Below are positions 15,672-24,653 of a stretch of DNA of 36,505 bases, piece by piece. This DNA is from Labilithrix sp. GTDB taxonomy: Bacteria; Myxococcota_A; Polyangia; Polyangiales; Polyangiaceae. Positions within the stretch are counted from its first letter, which is position 1; every line of letters begins with the position of its first letter. The stretch lies in assembly GCA_019637105.1 (NCBI GenBank), contig JAHBWF010000075.1:1-36505 (forward strand). The letters are read 5' to 3'. Position numbers and translations under genes: made by a program. A model generated the notes under the pieces. That model was not told the origin of the DNA. It saw only the letters and a program-made list of their open reading frames with translations, and did no database searches.

Positions 15672-16319
15672 ATGCCGTACCGACTCGCCATCTTCGATTT
15701 CGACGGGACGCTCGCCGACTCCTTCCCGTGGTTCGCCGGCGTGCTCAACGAGGTCGCCGCCGAGCACGGCTTCCGCCGGGTGGACGAGGCGGAGGCCGAG
15801 GAGCTCCGCCGGTGCGGCGCGCTCGAGATCCTGAAGCGGCTGGAGATCCCGCTGTGGAAGGTCCCGGCGATCGCGGCGCACATGCGGCGGCTCAAGGCCG
15901 AAGCCGCGAGCTCGATCCCGCTCTTCGAGGGCGCCGCCGAGCTCCTCGCCGGCCTCTCCGCGCGCGGCGTCCCCGCGGCGATCGTCAGCTCGGACGCCGA
16001 GGAGAACATCCGCAGGACGCTCGGTCCGGACGTCGCGCGCGCCGTCGCGCGCTTCGACTGCAGCTCTTCGCTCTTCGGCAAGCCGGCGAAGCTGCGCCGG
16101 ACGCTCAAGGCGATGGGCGTCCGGCCCGACGACGCGATCTACGTCGGCGACGAGGTGCGGGACGGTGAGGCCGCCGCCGCGGTGAGCGTCGACTTCGGCG
16201 CCGTCGCGTGGGGCTACGCTCACCCCGACGCGCTGGCGGCCCTCGCGCCGCGCCGTCTGTTCCGATCGTTCACCGAGCTCGATCGGGCGCTCGGGGCGGG
16301 ACCTTCGTCCGGCCCCTGA
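15672..16319 (+). CDS. HAD-superfamily hydrolase (phosphoglycolate phosphatase-like)
   Basis: A 215-residue protein with all four HAD motifs: FDFDGT (nucleophile D9, acid D11), VSSDA (S106/S107), FGKPAK (K137) and VGDEVRD (D160, D164). The helical cap inserted after motif I is of the C1 type seen in Gph and beta-phosphoglucomutase-like members. It should dephosphorylate a small phosphorylated metabolite in the cytoplasm; substrate cannot be told. It is the third gene of the DUF362 operon and ends 55 bp from the convergent htrA-like gene. I infer a joint metabolic role for the three genes only from spacing. Confidence 0.88.
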   Translation: MPYRLAIFDFDGTLADSFPWFAGVLNEVAAEHGFRRVDEAEAEELRRCGALEILKRLEIPLWKVPAIAAHMRRLKAEAASSIPLFEGAAELLAGLSARGVPAAIVSSDAEENIRRTLGPDVARAVARFDCSSSLFGKPAKLRRTLKAMGVRPDDAIYVGDEVRDGEAAAAVSVDFGAVAWGYAHPDALAALAPRRLFRSFTELDRALGAGPSSGP

Positions 16320-16345
16320 GCCCGCGATGCTCGGAGCGGTCCGCC

Positions 16346-16359
16346 CGTCCGCGAGGACG
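16346..16359. terminator. GNRA-loop hairpin between convergent genes
   Basis: CGTCC-GCGA-GGACG forms a 5-bp stem with a GNRA loop midway between the HAD and HtrA stop codons. A bidirectional terminator is plausible but the stem is short and lacks a U-tract. Confidence 0.35.
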
Positions 16360-16374
16360 TCGGCGCCTCGCCCG

Positions 16375-17796
16375 TCACCTCGCGGCGCGATCGATCGCCA
16401 CGTAGAGCGTCGCGTCGCCGCGCTGGACGCGCAGGACGAGCGGCTTCTTCGCCGACGACGCGCGCACGCGCGCGCGGAGATCGTTCGCCGAGGCGACCGG
16501 CCTCCGGTCCGCCTCGACGATGACGTCTCCCGGCCGGAGGACGCCCGCGCTCGGACCGTCGGGCGAGACCTGCCTCACGACGGCGCCGCCGCCGTCGGCG
16601 TCGCCGACCGTGAGCCCGAGCCCGTTGGGCTCCGACGCGCCGGGCCGGGCCCCGGAGGACGCCGTCGCCGACGGCTCGTCGAGCGCCGCGAGCGTGGCGT
16701 GGACGATCTTCGTCTCGCTCCCGCGCCTCACCGTCAGCTCGACCGTCGAGCCGGGCGCGTGCCGCGCGATCGTCCGAGAGAGGTCGCGCGCGTGCTTGAT
16801 CGGCGCGTCGCCGACGCGGACGATGACGTCGCCGTTCGCGAGCCCCGCGCGCGCGGCGGGCCCGCCCTTCTCGACGTCGCCGACGAGCGCGCCCCGCTGC
16901 TCGCCGAGCCCGAGGCCGGCGGCGAGCGCGTCGTCGATCTCCTGGACGTGGACGCCGAGCCGGCCGCGCTTCACGTGCCCGTCGGCGACGAGCTGCGGGA
17001 GGACGAGCTTGATCTCGTCGGACGGGATCGCGAACCCGATCCCCTGACCGGCCGGGTTGATCGCGGTGTTCATCCCGATGACCTGCCCGCGCGCGTCGAA
17101 GAGCGGGCCGCCGCTGTTGCCCGGGTTGATCGACGCGTCCGTCTGGAGGAAGTCGTCGTAGGGGCCGGCGCCGATCGCGCGTCCCTTCGCGCTCACGATG
17201 CCGGTCGTCACCGTGTGGCCGAGGCCGAACGGGTTGCCGATGGCGACCACGGGCTCCCCCACGCGCAGGGCGCCGCTCGATCCGAACGGGACGAAGGGGA
17301 GCCCCTTGGCGCCCTCGATCTCGAGGACGGCGACGTCGAGCCGCTCGTCGCGCCCCCTCACCTTCGCCGTGAGCTCCCGCTCGTCGGCGAGCTTCACCTT
17401 CACCACCTCGGCGCCGTCGACGACGTGCGCGTTCGTGAGGACGTGCCCCTCGTCGTCGAAGACGAAGCCGGAGCCGAGCGCCGACTGCTTGCGCGGCATC
17501 TCGGGGCCGAAGCCGCCGGGGCCGTTGCGAAAGAAGAAGTCGAACGGCGAGGCCGCGCCCGCGCGCGCCGCCTTACGCGTCGATTCGACCGTGATGTTGA
17601 CGACGGACGCCTTCACCTTCTCGACGAGCGAGGCGGTGTCGAGGGCCGGCGACGTCGTCGCCACCTCCGCCGCGGTCAGGCTGGTGGTCGCGGCCGGCGC
17701 CGTCGCCTGCCCGCACCCTGCCCCGAGCGAGAGCACGGGGAGGAGCGCGGCGAGGACGAGCTTGTCAGGAACGATACGGTGCGTAGGAAAGCTCAC
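16375..17796 (-). CDS. HtrA/DegP-type serine protease (S1C) lipoprotein with two PDZ domains
   Basis: A 473-residue protein of normal DegP/DegQ length. The signal with charged start (MSFPTHR) and hydrophobic core ends in LGAGC (C28), so it should be a lipoprotein rather than soluble. The protease domain carries H124 (TNAHVV), D154 (RLDVAVLEI) and S228 (INPGNSGGPL). PDZ1 spans about 280-370 and PDZ2 about 390-470. The family degrades or refolds damaged envelope proteins, and the PDZ domains bind substrate C-termini. The GTG at 17796 was chosen because it gives a normal signal peptide; no ATG fits. It is convergent with the HAD gene. Confidence 0.95.
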   Translation of the reverse strand: MSFPTHRIVPDKLVLAALLPVLSLGAGCGQATAPAATTSLTAAEVATTSPALDTASLVEKVKASVVNITVESTRKAARAGAASPFDFFFRNGPGGFGPEMPRKQSALGSGFVFDDEGHVLTNAHVVDGAEVVKVKLADERELTAKVRGRDERLDVAVLEIEGAKGLPFVPFGSSGALRVGEPVVAIGNPFGLGHTVTTGIVSAKGRAIGAGPYDDFLQTDASINPGNSGGPLFDARGQVIGMNTAINPAGQGIGFAIPSDEIKLVLPQLVADGHVKRGRLGVHVQEIDDALAAGLGLGEQRGALVGDVEKGGPAARAGLANGDVIVRVGDAPIKHARDLSRTIARHAPGSTVELTVRRGSETKIVHATLAALDEPSATASSGARPGASEPNGLGLTVGDADGGGAVVRQVSPDGPSAGVLRPGDVIVEADRRPVASANDLRARVRASSAKKPLVLRVQRGDATLYVAIDRAAR

Positions 17797-18029
17797 GCCG
17801 CCAGAACACGACACGCGCCGCGGTCTTCCCGGTCGCGCTGTGGAAATTTCGGGCGACGGCGCGCGCGGCCGGCGGCGGCGAGGGCGGCGACCGTCGGTGA
17901 CGAGAGCGGGATCCGGCAGACGGGCCCCCGGCGATCCAACGTACATGTGTGCCTCGTCGCGCCGAACGCCGTCCGAGCGACGTTCCGACGGGTCGCGCCC
18001 TGGGCATCCGGAGTGCATGGGCCCCTCCC

Positions 18030-18605
18030 ATGCGTGTCGTCCTCCTCGCGACCTCAGCCTGGCTTCTCGCCGCCGCATCCCTGTTCGCGTGTTCGAGCTC
18101 GGAGACCACGGTCACGGAGGAGGACGCAGGGAGCCCCGCGCCGTCGATCCCGAACGATCCGGCCCCCGCGCAGGAGGACGACGGGACCGACGATCCGGAG
18201 CCGACGCCGACCCCGACGGACGCCGGCGCCGACGACGCTTCGGAGCCGAGCGACGCCGACGTCGGCGACGGGAACGCCGGCACCCTGTGCGCGGCGGGCG
18301 ACGTCAAGGAGACCGAGAACAACGACACCGCCGCGACGGCGGACCCGCTGCCGGGGATCCCGAGCGTCTACTGCGGCCGCCTCGGAGCCGGTGACGTCGA
18401 TCACGCGTCGTTCACGCTGAACACGGCGGGCTTCCGCAGCTCGTTCTCGTACTCCAGCGCGTCCTTGAACATCACGGCGACCGTCGAGGGAGAGACGTTC
18501 AACCTGAGCGGGAACGGCTACATCTTCAAGCAGGGCAAGGTCTACGTGCTCAGGATCGCCGCCAGCGGGCCGACGGACTATCGGATCCAGCTCCTGCCGC
18601 CCTGA
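18030..18605 (+). CDS. Lipoprotein with a PPC-like beta domain
   Basis: A 191-residue protein. Its signal ends SLFAC (C21), followed by about 60 residues of Asp/Pro/Thr-rich linker (EPTPTPTDAGADDASEPSDA). The C-terminal domain, from VKETENNDTAATA to the end, has the pattern of bacterial pre-peptidase C-terminal (PPC) domains: E-NN--ATA, then YCGRLGAGDVDHASFTL, then beta strands (KVYVLRIAASGPTDYRIQLLP). Such domains are found in secreted proteins and may bind partners or polysaccharide. No enzyme is attached here, which is common in myxobacteria. The HtrA gene is read divergently from 234 bp away. Confidence 0.75.
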   Translation: MRVVLLATSAWLLAAASLFACSSSETTVTEEDAGSPAPSIPNDPAPAQEDDGTDDPEPTPTPTDAGADDASEPSDADVGDGNAGTLCAAGDVKETENNDTAATADPLPGIPSVYCGRLGAGDVDHASFTLNTAGFRSSFSYSSASLNITATVEGETFNLSGNGYIFKQGKVYVLRIAASGPTDYRIQLLPP

Positions 18606-18810
18606 AGCGGGACGCGGCCGCCCTCGGGCGAGCCCCCGCGCCGAGCTGCGCCGCAGCAAGGACGCGCGCCGCGAGCTAAGAAACGGGATCGGAGCACAGA
18701 GCGACGTTCGCCGGCGCGCTCGCGTCCGTGACGTGAGCGCGAGCGGCGCCCCGCGATCGCGGCCGAGCCGATCGGCGGCTCACGGCGCTCGAGCGCTCCG
18801 CGCAGATCCC

Positions 18811-20682
18811 ATGGAATCCGACGACGACGAAAAGGCGCAGCCCCCATGCGTGCGGCAGGACGTCCAGAGGCCCGCGCGCGCGCGGCAGCACACCGAACAG
18901 GAGCTGCTCTCGCTCAAGGAGGCGCTCGAGGAGGAGACGCGGATCCTCGAGCTGCTCAACAAGACGGGCGCGACGCTCGCGTCGAAGCTGGACCTCCACG
19001 CGTTGGTTCAGGCCGTCACCGACGCGGGCACGCAGCTCAGCGGCGCGCAGTTCGGCGCGTTCTTCTACACGGCGTCCAACGCGGAGGGGAAGGTCTTCTC
19101 CCTCTACACGCTCTCGGGCGCGCCGCGCGAGGCGTTCGAGCGCCTCGGGCACCCACGCAGGACCCCGCTCTTCGAGCCGACGTTCGGCGGCAAAGGAGTC
19201 CTCCGGATCGCGGACGTCCACGAAGACCCGCGCTACGGACGGATGAGGCCTCACCACGGGATGCCGCCCGGGCACTTGCCGGTGCGCAGCTATCTCGCGG
19301 CGCCCGTCGTGGCGCGCTCCGGCGAGGTGCTCGGGGCGCTCCTCTTCGGGCACCGCGAACGCGGCGTCTTCACCGAGCGCTCGGAGCGCCTGATCCTGGG
19401 CATCGCCGCCCAGGCCGCGATCGCGATCGACAACGCGCGGCTGTACGAAGAGGCGAAGCGGGCGGCCGAAGATCGAGCGCGCCTCCTCGAGGCCGAGCGC
19501 GTCGCGCGCGTCGAGACCGAGCGCGCGAGCCTCCTCAAGGACGAGTTCCTCGCGACGCTCTCGCACGAGCTCCGCACGCCGCTCAACGCGGTGCTCGGCT
19601 GGTCCGATCTCTTGCTCGCCCGCGTGACCACCCCCGGGGACGCGCGCCGCGGCCTCGAGACGATCGCGCGCAACGCGCGCGCGCAGGCGCAGCTCATCGA
19701 CGACCTGCTCGACCTGAACCGGATCGTCTCGGGCAAGCTCCGGCTCGACGTCCAGCGCGTCGAGCCGCTCCCGATCGTGGAGGCCGCGCTCGAGTCCGTG
19801 CGGCCGTCGGCGGCCGCGAAGTCGATCGTCTTCCGGAGGACGGTCGATCCCGACGCAGGGCCCGTGCTCGGAGATCCGAACCGGCTCCAGCAGATCGTCT
19901 GGAACCTCCTCAGCAACGCCGTGAAGTTCACGCCGCGGGGCGGCACGATCGGCGTCGTCTTGCGTCGGGTGAGGTCGGTCGTCGAGATCTCGATCCGCGA
20001 CTCCGGGGTGGGCATCAGCCCCGAGTTCTTGCCGTACATCTTCGAGCGGTTCCGCCAGGCCGACTCGACGACGACGAGGCGGTTCGGCGGGCTCGGCATC
20101 GGCCTGTCGATCGTCAAGCACCTCGTCGACCTCCACGGCGGGAGCGTCCGCGCCGAGAGCGAGGGCTGCGGGAAGGGAGCGACGTTCACGGTGAGCCTCC
20201 CCGTGCGCGCCGTCCGCGATCTCGACGCGTCGCCCCCCGAGCAGCGGACCGCCGACAGCCCGACGCTGGCCGCCGGCGCGGCGGTCTCGCTCGAGGGCAT
20301 CAAGGTCCTCGTGGTCGACGACGAGAACGACGCGCGCGACCTCGTGAAGGTCGTCCTCTCCGACGCGTCCGCGGACGTGCTCACCGCCGGCTCCGCCCGC
20401 GAGGCCCTCGCCCTCGTGAGGGCCCAGCGCCCCGACGTCATCGTCAGCGACATCGGCATGCCCGATCGCGACGGCTACGACTTCATCCGCGACGTGCGCA
20501 GCCTCGCGACCGTCGGCGGCGGCAAGACCCCCGCGATCGCGCTGACGGCGTTCGCGCGCTCGGAGGATCGGACGAAGGCGATGCTCGCCGGCTATCAGGT
20601 CCACGTGTCGAAGCCGATCGAGCCGCGCGAGCTCGTCGCGACCGTCAAGAGCCTGGCCTCCACCCGGGTCGACGGCGCGTGA
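18811..20682 (+). CDS. Hybrid sensor histidine kinase: GAF - HisKA - HATPase - receiver
   Basis: A 623-residue soluble protein. A short coiled-coil (EQELLSLKEALEEETRILEL) leads into a GAF domain (about 45-210). HisKA has the H-box SHELRTPLN with H252 as phosphorylation site. HATPase_c shows the N-box NLLSNAVKF (N365), G1 DSGVGIS (D397) and G2 GLGIGLSIV. A C-terminal receiver carries the acidic pair D503/D504, phospho-acceptor D547 (SDIGMPDRDG) and K601. There is no membrane helix, so it senses an internal signal, perhaps a ligand of the GAF domain. A separate output regulator is not adjacent. An upstream in-frame GTG at 18733 would add 26 low-complexity residues. Confidence 0.95.
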   Translation: MESDDDEKAQPPCVRQDVQRPARARQHTEQELLSLKEALEEETRILELLNKTGATLASKLDLHALVQAVTDAGTQLSGAQFGAFFYTASNAEGKVFSLYTLSGAPREAFERLGHPRRTPLFEPTFGGKGVLRIADVHEDPRYGRMRPHHGMPPGHLPVRSYLAAPVVARSGEVLGALLFGHRERGVFTERSERLILGIAAQAAIAIDNARLYEEAKRAAEDRARLLEAERVARVETERASLLKDEFLATLSHELRTPLNAVLGWSDLLLARVTTPGDARRGLETIARNARAQAQLIDDLLDLNRIVSGKLRLDVQRVEPLPIVEAALESVRPSAAAKSIVFRRTVDPDAGPVLGDPNRLQQIVWNLLSNAVKFTPRGGTIGVVLRRVRSVVEISIRDSGVGISPEFLPYIFERFRQADSTTTRRFGGLGIGLSIVKHLVDLHGGSVRAESEGCGKGATFTVSLPVRAVRDLDASPPEQRTADSPTLAAGAAVSLEGIKVLVVDDENDARDLVKVVLSDASADVLTAGSAREALALVRAQRPDVIVSDIGMPDRDGYDFIRDVRSLATVGGGKTPAIALTAFARSEDRTKAMLAGYQVHVSKPIEPRELVATVKSLASTRVDGA

Positions 20683-20691
20683 CCGGTGACG

Positions 20692-20718
20692 CGCCGCGAC
20701 GCCCGGCGTCGCGCGGCG
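20692..20718 (+). terminator. GC hairpin after the histidine kinase gene
   Basis: Arms beginning at 20692 and ending at 20718 pair almost fully (CGCCGCGACG with CGTCGCGCGGCG, one bulged base) 9 bp after the kinase stop. There is no U-tract. Confidence 0.45.
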
Positions 20719-20773
20719 ACGCGCGCCGCACGCCGCGCTGGCGTCGCGGGGGCGGGCGAACTACGAAAAGCCC

Positions 20774-22138
20774 ATGCGCTCTGGGGCCCTCGGTTGCTGG
20801 TCGCTGGTCGGCGCGCTCGCGCTCGCCGCGTGCTCCCCCGGCGCTCCGGCGCACGAGCCGATCGGCGAGAGCACGACGCGGCCGCGCGTGACGAAGGCGG
20901 CGGCGCCGTACGCGCGCGGCGGATCGGAGGAGGAGACCCTCGAGCAGCGAGCGGCGAGGCTTCACGAGCGCGCCGTCGTCATCGACGGGCACGACGACGT
21001 GCCGACGCTGATGTTCGCCGGCGGGACGGGCATCGAGCTCGACAGCCCTTGGGCGCACACGAGCCTCGCGAAGATGAAGCGCGGCGGGATCACCGGCTCC
21101 TTCTTCTCCATCTACGTCGAGGGTGACCTCGCCGAGAAGCCGACGGCCACCGGCGGCGGCCCGCTGCGCCGGGCGGTCGACCTCGTCGACCTCACCTATC
21201 GCCAGGTCGAGCGGCACCCCGACGCGCTCATGCTCGCCACGTCGGTCGACGACGTGCGCCGAGCCAAGCGCGAGGGCAAGGTCGCGGTGCTGATGGGCGT
21301 CGAGGGCGGCCACGCGATCGAGAGCTCGCTCTCGGCGCTCCGCGTCCTCTACCGGCTCGGCTGCCGCTACATGACGCTCACGCACACGAACACCAACGAG
21401 TGGGCGGACTCGGCGGGCTTCTCCGGCCCGCCGCCCGTCCGCCACCACGGCCTCACGCCGTTCGGCGAGGAGGTCGTCCGCGAGATGCAGCGGATCGGGA
21501 TGCTGGTCGACGTCTCGCACGTCTCCGACGAGACGTTCGCGGCCGTGATGCGCGTGGCCGAGGCCCCGGTCATCGCCTCGCACTCCTCGGCGCGCGCGCT
21601 CGCCGATCACCGGCGGAACCTCAGCGACGACATGCTGCGCGCGATCGCCAAGAACGGCGGCGTGGCGATGGTGAACTTCTGGTCGCTCTTCCTCTCGAGC
21701 GAGTTCGCCGCGGCGTCGCGCGCCTGGTTCGAGAAGAACGGCGCGGCCTACGCGGAGCTCCGCGCGCGCCACAAGCAGAGCCCCCTCGCCTTCCGCGAGG
21801 CGCTCGCGAAGCTCCACGCCGAGACCGAGCCCCTGCCGAAGGTCCCGCTCTCGAAGCTCGTCGATCACATCGAGCACATGATCAAGGTGGCCGGGATCGA
21901 CCACGTCGGGCTGGGCTCGGACTTCGACGGCGTCGACGCGCTCCCGGAGGGCGTCACCGGGGTGGACGCCCTGCCCAAGATCACGCTCGAGCTCCTCCGC
22001 CGCGGTCACAGCGACGAGGACGTGCTCAAGGTCCTGGGCGAGAACTTCCTCCGCGTCTTCGCCCGCGCCGAGACGTTCGCGCAGGCCAAGAGCGCGCGGC
22101 TCTCCGGCGACGGGAGCATGAAGCGCATCGATCGCTGA
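20774..22138 (+). CDS. Membrane dipeptidase (peptidase family M19), lipoprotein
   Basis: A 454-residue protein. The signal ends LALAAC (C20). The M19 zinc ligands are visible: H73 and D75 (DGHDDVP), E177 (MGVEGG), H249 (DVSH) and H270 (IASHSSAR), followed by DHRRNLSD and GLGSDFDG, typical of renal-dipeptidase-like enzymes. These cleave dipeptides, including some with a D-residue at the C-terminal position, in a binuclear zinc site. As a lipoprotein it would work at the envelope, for example on cell-wall or prey peptides, which is inference. A TACGAA hexamer 6 nt before the ATG may be a weak -10 of a leaderless transcript. Confidence 0.95.
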   Translation: MRSGALGCWSLVGALALAACSPGAPAHEPIGESTTRPRVTKAAAPYARGGSEEETLEQRAARLHERAVVIDGHDDVPTLMFAGGTGIELDSPWAHTSLAKMKRGGITGSFFSIYVEGDLAEKPTATGGGPLRRAVDLVDLTYRQVERHPDALMLATSVDDVRRAKREGKVAVLMGVEGGHAIESSLSALRVLYRLGCRYMTLTHTNTNEWADSAGFSGPPPVRHHGLTPFGEEVVREMQRIGMLVDVSHVSDETFAAVMRVAEAPVIASHSSARALADHRRNLSDDMLRAIAKNGGVAMVNFWSLFLSSEFAAASRAWFEKNGAAYAELRARHKQSPLAFREALAKLHAETEPLPKVPLSKLVDHIEHMIKVAGIDHVGLGSDFDGVDALPEGVTGVDALPKITLELLRRGHSDEDVLKVLGENFLRVFARAETFAQAKSARLSGDGSMKRIDR

Positions 22139-22174
22139 CGCCGCTCTCACCGCTCGTCGAGGCTCGAACCCCTA

Positions 22175-22730
22175 ATGCGCTACGAAGGCCGCCTCTATCG
22201 TCCGCCGTCGGAGGCCGACGCCCTGATCGTCCAGGCGACCATCGGTCGGCCCGGAGTCCGGCGACGACGTCACGCTCAAGAAGATCGCGAAGGGCGACGA
22301 CGCCGCGGCGCACGTCGAGGCCGCGCGGCGCGCGCACGCCGCCGGGATGGAGCTCAGCGTCATCGCGCTGCTCGGCGTCGCGATGGATCGCAGCGAGGAG
22401 CACGCGCGAAAGACCGCCGAGCTCGTGACGAAGATGGATCCGGAGTACTTCTCGGCGCTCACCGTCACCGTGGTCCCGGGCACGCCGCTCGACAAGCTCG
22501 CGAAGAAGGGTCGCTTCGAGGTCCCGCCGGTCCCCGCGTTGCTCGGCGAGCTCCGCGCGATGGTCGAGGAGGCGCGGCCGACGAACGCGCTCTTCCGGAC
22601 GAACCACGCCTCGAACTACCTCCCGCTCGGAGGCCGTCTCCCGCGCGACCGCGAGCGCATCGTCGGCGTGATCGACGCGGCGCTCGCCGGTCGGATCCCG
22701 CTCCGCCCCGAGTCGACGCGCGGGCTCTGA
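22175..22730 (+). pseudogene. Radical SAM protein gene with internal deletion
   Basis: The first 24 codons (22175-22246) encode MRYEGRLYRPPSEADALIVQ then ATIG, the normal N-terminus of a radical SAM family in which the CxxxCxxC cluster motif follows at once. Instead the sequence jumps, near 22247-22253, into another frame at ESGDD (22254), which continues KKIAKGDDAAAHVEAARRAH and the usual C-terminal region (VTVVPGTPLD, NHASNYLPLGGRLPRDRE) to TGA 22730. About a hundred or more residues, including all cluster cysteines and most of the SAM barrel, are missing and the frame is shifted. The remaining 3' part can still be translated from ATG 22347 (127 residues), but it cannot be a radical SAM enzyme. 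Confidence 0.85.
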
Positions 22731-22822
22731 CCGGCGGGGCCGTTGCGCAATCGGACGCCGAAGCCGGCGCGATCGGATCGAAGCTCGCCCCCCGACTGAC
22801 CAAGCGGGAGGCCAGTGAGCCA

Positions 22823-22917
22823 AGGTAGGAATCAGGCCTACCTCCCATATTTTGCGGCATTTTTCGCCCTCTCGGCGCGACGACATTCATCCAATGTGCA
22901 ATTTTACAGTAGGCCTG
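22823..22917 (+). promoter_or_regulatory. AT-rich island with inverted repeats upstream of the FGE-fold lipoprotein gene
   Basis: Inverted repeat AGGTAGG (22823-22829) with CCTACCT (22837-22843); ACATT (22883-22887) with AATGT (22893-22897); and CAGGCCTA (22833-22840) repeated inverted as TAGGCCTG (22910-22917). TACAGT at 22905-22910 is a possible -10, giving a leader near 50 nt. The first repeat could also end transcription of the pseudogene. Confidence 0.4.
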
Positions 22918-22969
22918 CCCTTTGCGAGACGTCACCTCCGAACGCTCGACCCGAGCGAACGGAGGTTCG

Positions 22970-24637
22970 ATGCGAACGAATCGGATGGCTCTCGTGCTCG
23001 CGATGACGGCCGCGGCCTGCGCGACGATCGACGTCCCGGACACGAAGTGGCGGAGGGACCAGGCGCCGGCGAGCGCGGGCACCGACGGCGACGCGTGCGC
23101 GCCGGGCAACGCGGCGCGCTTCGAGGACGCCCCCGACGCCGTGTGCGCGTTGAAGACCGATCCCCACGTCCCCGATCTCACCACCGCGAGCTCGCGCGCG
23201 CCGCGCGGCGACGACGGATCGGGCACGGGGACGCGAACGCTCCGGCCGCTCGCCGGGCCGAACGCGAACGCGCCGAGCTGCGACGGACGCGTCGGACCGG
23301 GGCACACGACGTGCGGCGCGAACGGCGACGACTCGTGCTGCCGAACGGCCACCGTGCCGCCGGGGACCGCCGGCGCGCAGATCGCCGTCGCGAACGCGTT
23401 CGACCTCGGCGTCTATCAGGTGACGGCCGCGCGGCTGCGCGCGTTCGTCGACGCCTTCGACGGCGACCTCCGCGGCGCCGCCGCCGGCGGGGCGCTCCCC
23501 GGGTACGATCCCGCGAACGCCGACAGGCTCCCCGCGTCCCGCGGCGCCGCCGACACCGAGCTCGGACCGGCCTGCGAGTTCCGCGGCGATCCGCGCGACT
23601 ACGGATCGCGCACGTGGTGGTCGAAGGACGTCGAGGACGCCGTCGCGAGCATCATGACGGACGACAACGCGCGCGCCGCCGACATCCGCGCCGACGCGAC
23701 CAAGCCGCGCCTCGACGCGAAGCCGGCCAACTGCGTCTCGTACTGGATGGCCGCGGCGTTCTGCGCGTGGGACGGCGGGCGCCTGCCGTCGAACGACGAG
23801 TGGACCTACGCGGCGCTCGGCGGCGACGAGCTCCGCGCCTATCCGTGGGGGGACGGGCGCACGGCCGAGCGGCTCGTCACCGACATCAACCAGACGCAGA
23901 ACGGCGGCGCGGGCGATCCCGCGTTCACCTGGCCGAACGACTTCCCGTTCTTCGCCAACGGCATGAACGCGTACCACCTCTCCCCGCCCGGCCGGAAGCC
24001 CGCGGGCGTCGCGCGCTGGGGTCACCACGACATGGCCGGCAACGTGCTCGAGTGGATGAGCGACGTCCTCGGCCCCGACGCCGGCATCGTGCGCGGCGGC
24101 TCGTGGGAGGGTCACTCCGACGCGAACGCGGCGAGCTACGTCGGCTACCCGCTGACGCGCACGTACGGCTCGGTCGGCTTCCGCTGCGCCTACGGCGCGG
24201 CGCAGCCGGCGGCCGTCGTCGACCCGGAGCCGGCGGCCCACGCGACGGTCCCCGTGTACCTCGCGCACAACCCGCAGGCGCGCGATCACCTGCTCACGCT
24301 GACGCCCGAGGAGGGAGCTCCCGCCTGGATCACGATCGGCGTCCAGTTCGTCGCCTTCGCCGGCGCGCCCGCCGACATGGAGACGCAGGCGCCGCTCTAT
24401 CGCTGCCGCAAGCGGACCGGCCACCACTTCGTCTCGAACCACGAGAGCTGCGAGGGCGCGGGCGTCAACGAGGGGCTCCTCGGCACGGCCCACCGAGGCC
24501 AGCTCCCCGGCACGGCGCCGATCTACCGCTGCTACGCCGGCAACGATCACCTGACGACGCTGCGCCCGGCGGAGTGCGACGCCGCCGGGATGACGATCGA
24601 GGGGACGCAGGGGTTCGTCTTCCCTCCCGCTCCGTGA
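22970..24637 (+). CDS. Lipoprotein with FGE/SUMF1-fold domain and C-terminal DUF5648-like repeats
   Basis: A 555-residue protein with a clear ribosome-binding site (GGAGG, 22961-22965) and a lipobox TAAAC. The FGE-sulfatase (SUMF1) fold is shown by NCVSYWMAAAFCAWDGGRLPS, EWTYAALGG, YPWGDGR, HHDMAGNVLEWMSD, IVRGGSW (375-379) and VGFRCAYG. The active-site cysteine pair of true formylglycine-generating enzymes between RGGSW and GFRC is absent (the region reads EGHSDANAASYVGYPLT), so it is probably a binding protein. From about residue 427 three repeats (VPVYLAHN..DHLLT; APLYRCRKRTGHHF; APIYRCYAGNDHLTT) resemble DUF5648. It is followed by a perfect 12-bp hairpin and an AraC-type gene. Confidence 0.88.
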   Translation: MRTNRMALVLAMTAAACATIDVPDTKWRRDQAPASAGTDGDACAPGNAARFEDAPDAVCALKTDPHVPDLTTASSRAPRGDDGSGTGTRTLRPLAGPNANAPSCDGRVGPGHTTCGANGDDSCCRTATVPPGTAGAQIAVANAFDLGVYQVTAARLRAFVDAFDGDLRGAAAGGALPGYDPANADRLPASRGAADTELGPACEFRGDPRDYGSRTWWSKDVEDAVASIMTDDNARAADIRADATKPRLDAKPANCVSYWMAAAFCAWDGGRLPSNDEWTYAALGGDELRAYPWGDGRTAERLVTDINQTQNGGAGDPAFTWPNDFPFFANGMNAYHLSPPGRKPAGVARWGHHDMAGNVLEWMSDVLGPDAGIVRGGSWEGHSDANAASYVGYPLTRTYGSVGFRCAYGAAQPAAVVDPEPAAHATVPVYLAHNPQARDHLLTLTPEEGAPAWITIGVQFVAFAGAPADMETQAPLYRCRKRTGHHFVSNHESCEGAGVNEGLLGTAHRGQLPGTAPIYRCYAGNDHLTTLRPAECDAAGMTIEGTQGFVFPPAP

Positions 24638-24653
24638 CGCCGGCTCGACGCGC

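Noticed and set aside
22155-22180. GGCTCGAACCCC resembling a tRNA T-loop
   Set aside because: No matching acceptor, D or anticodon stems can be found; it overlaps the pseudogene start.
22970-24637. True formylglycine-generating enzyme with a partner sulfatase
   Set aside because: Active-site cysteines are absent and no sulfatase gene is in the window.
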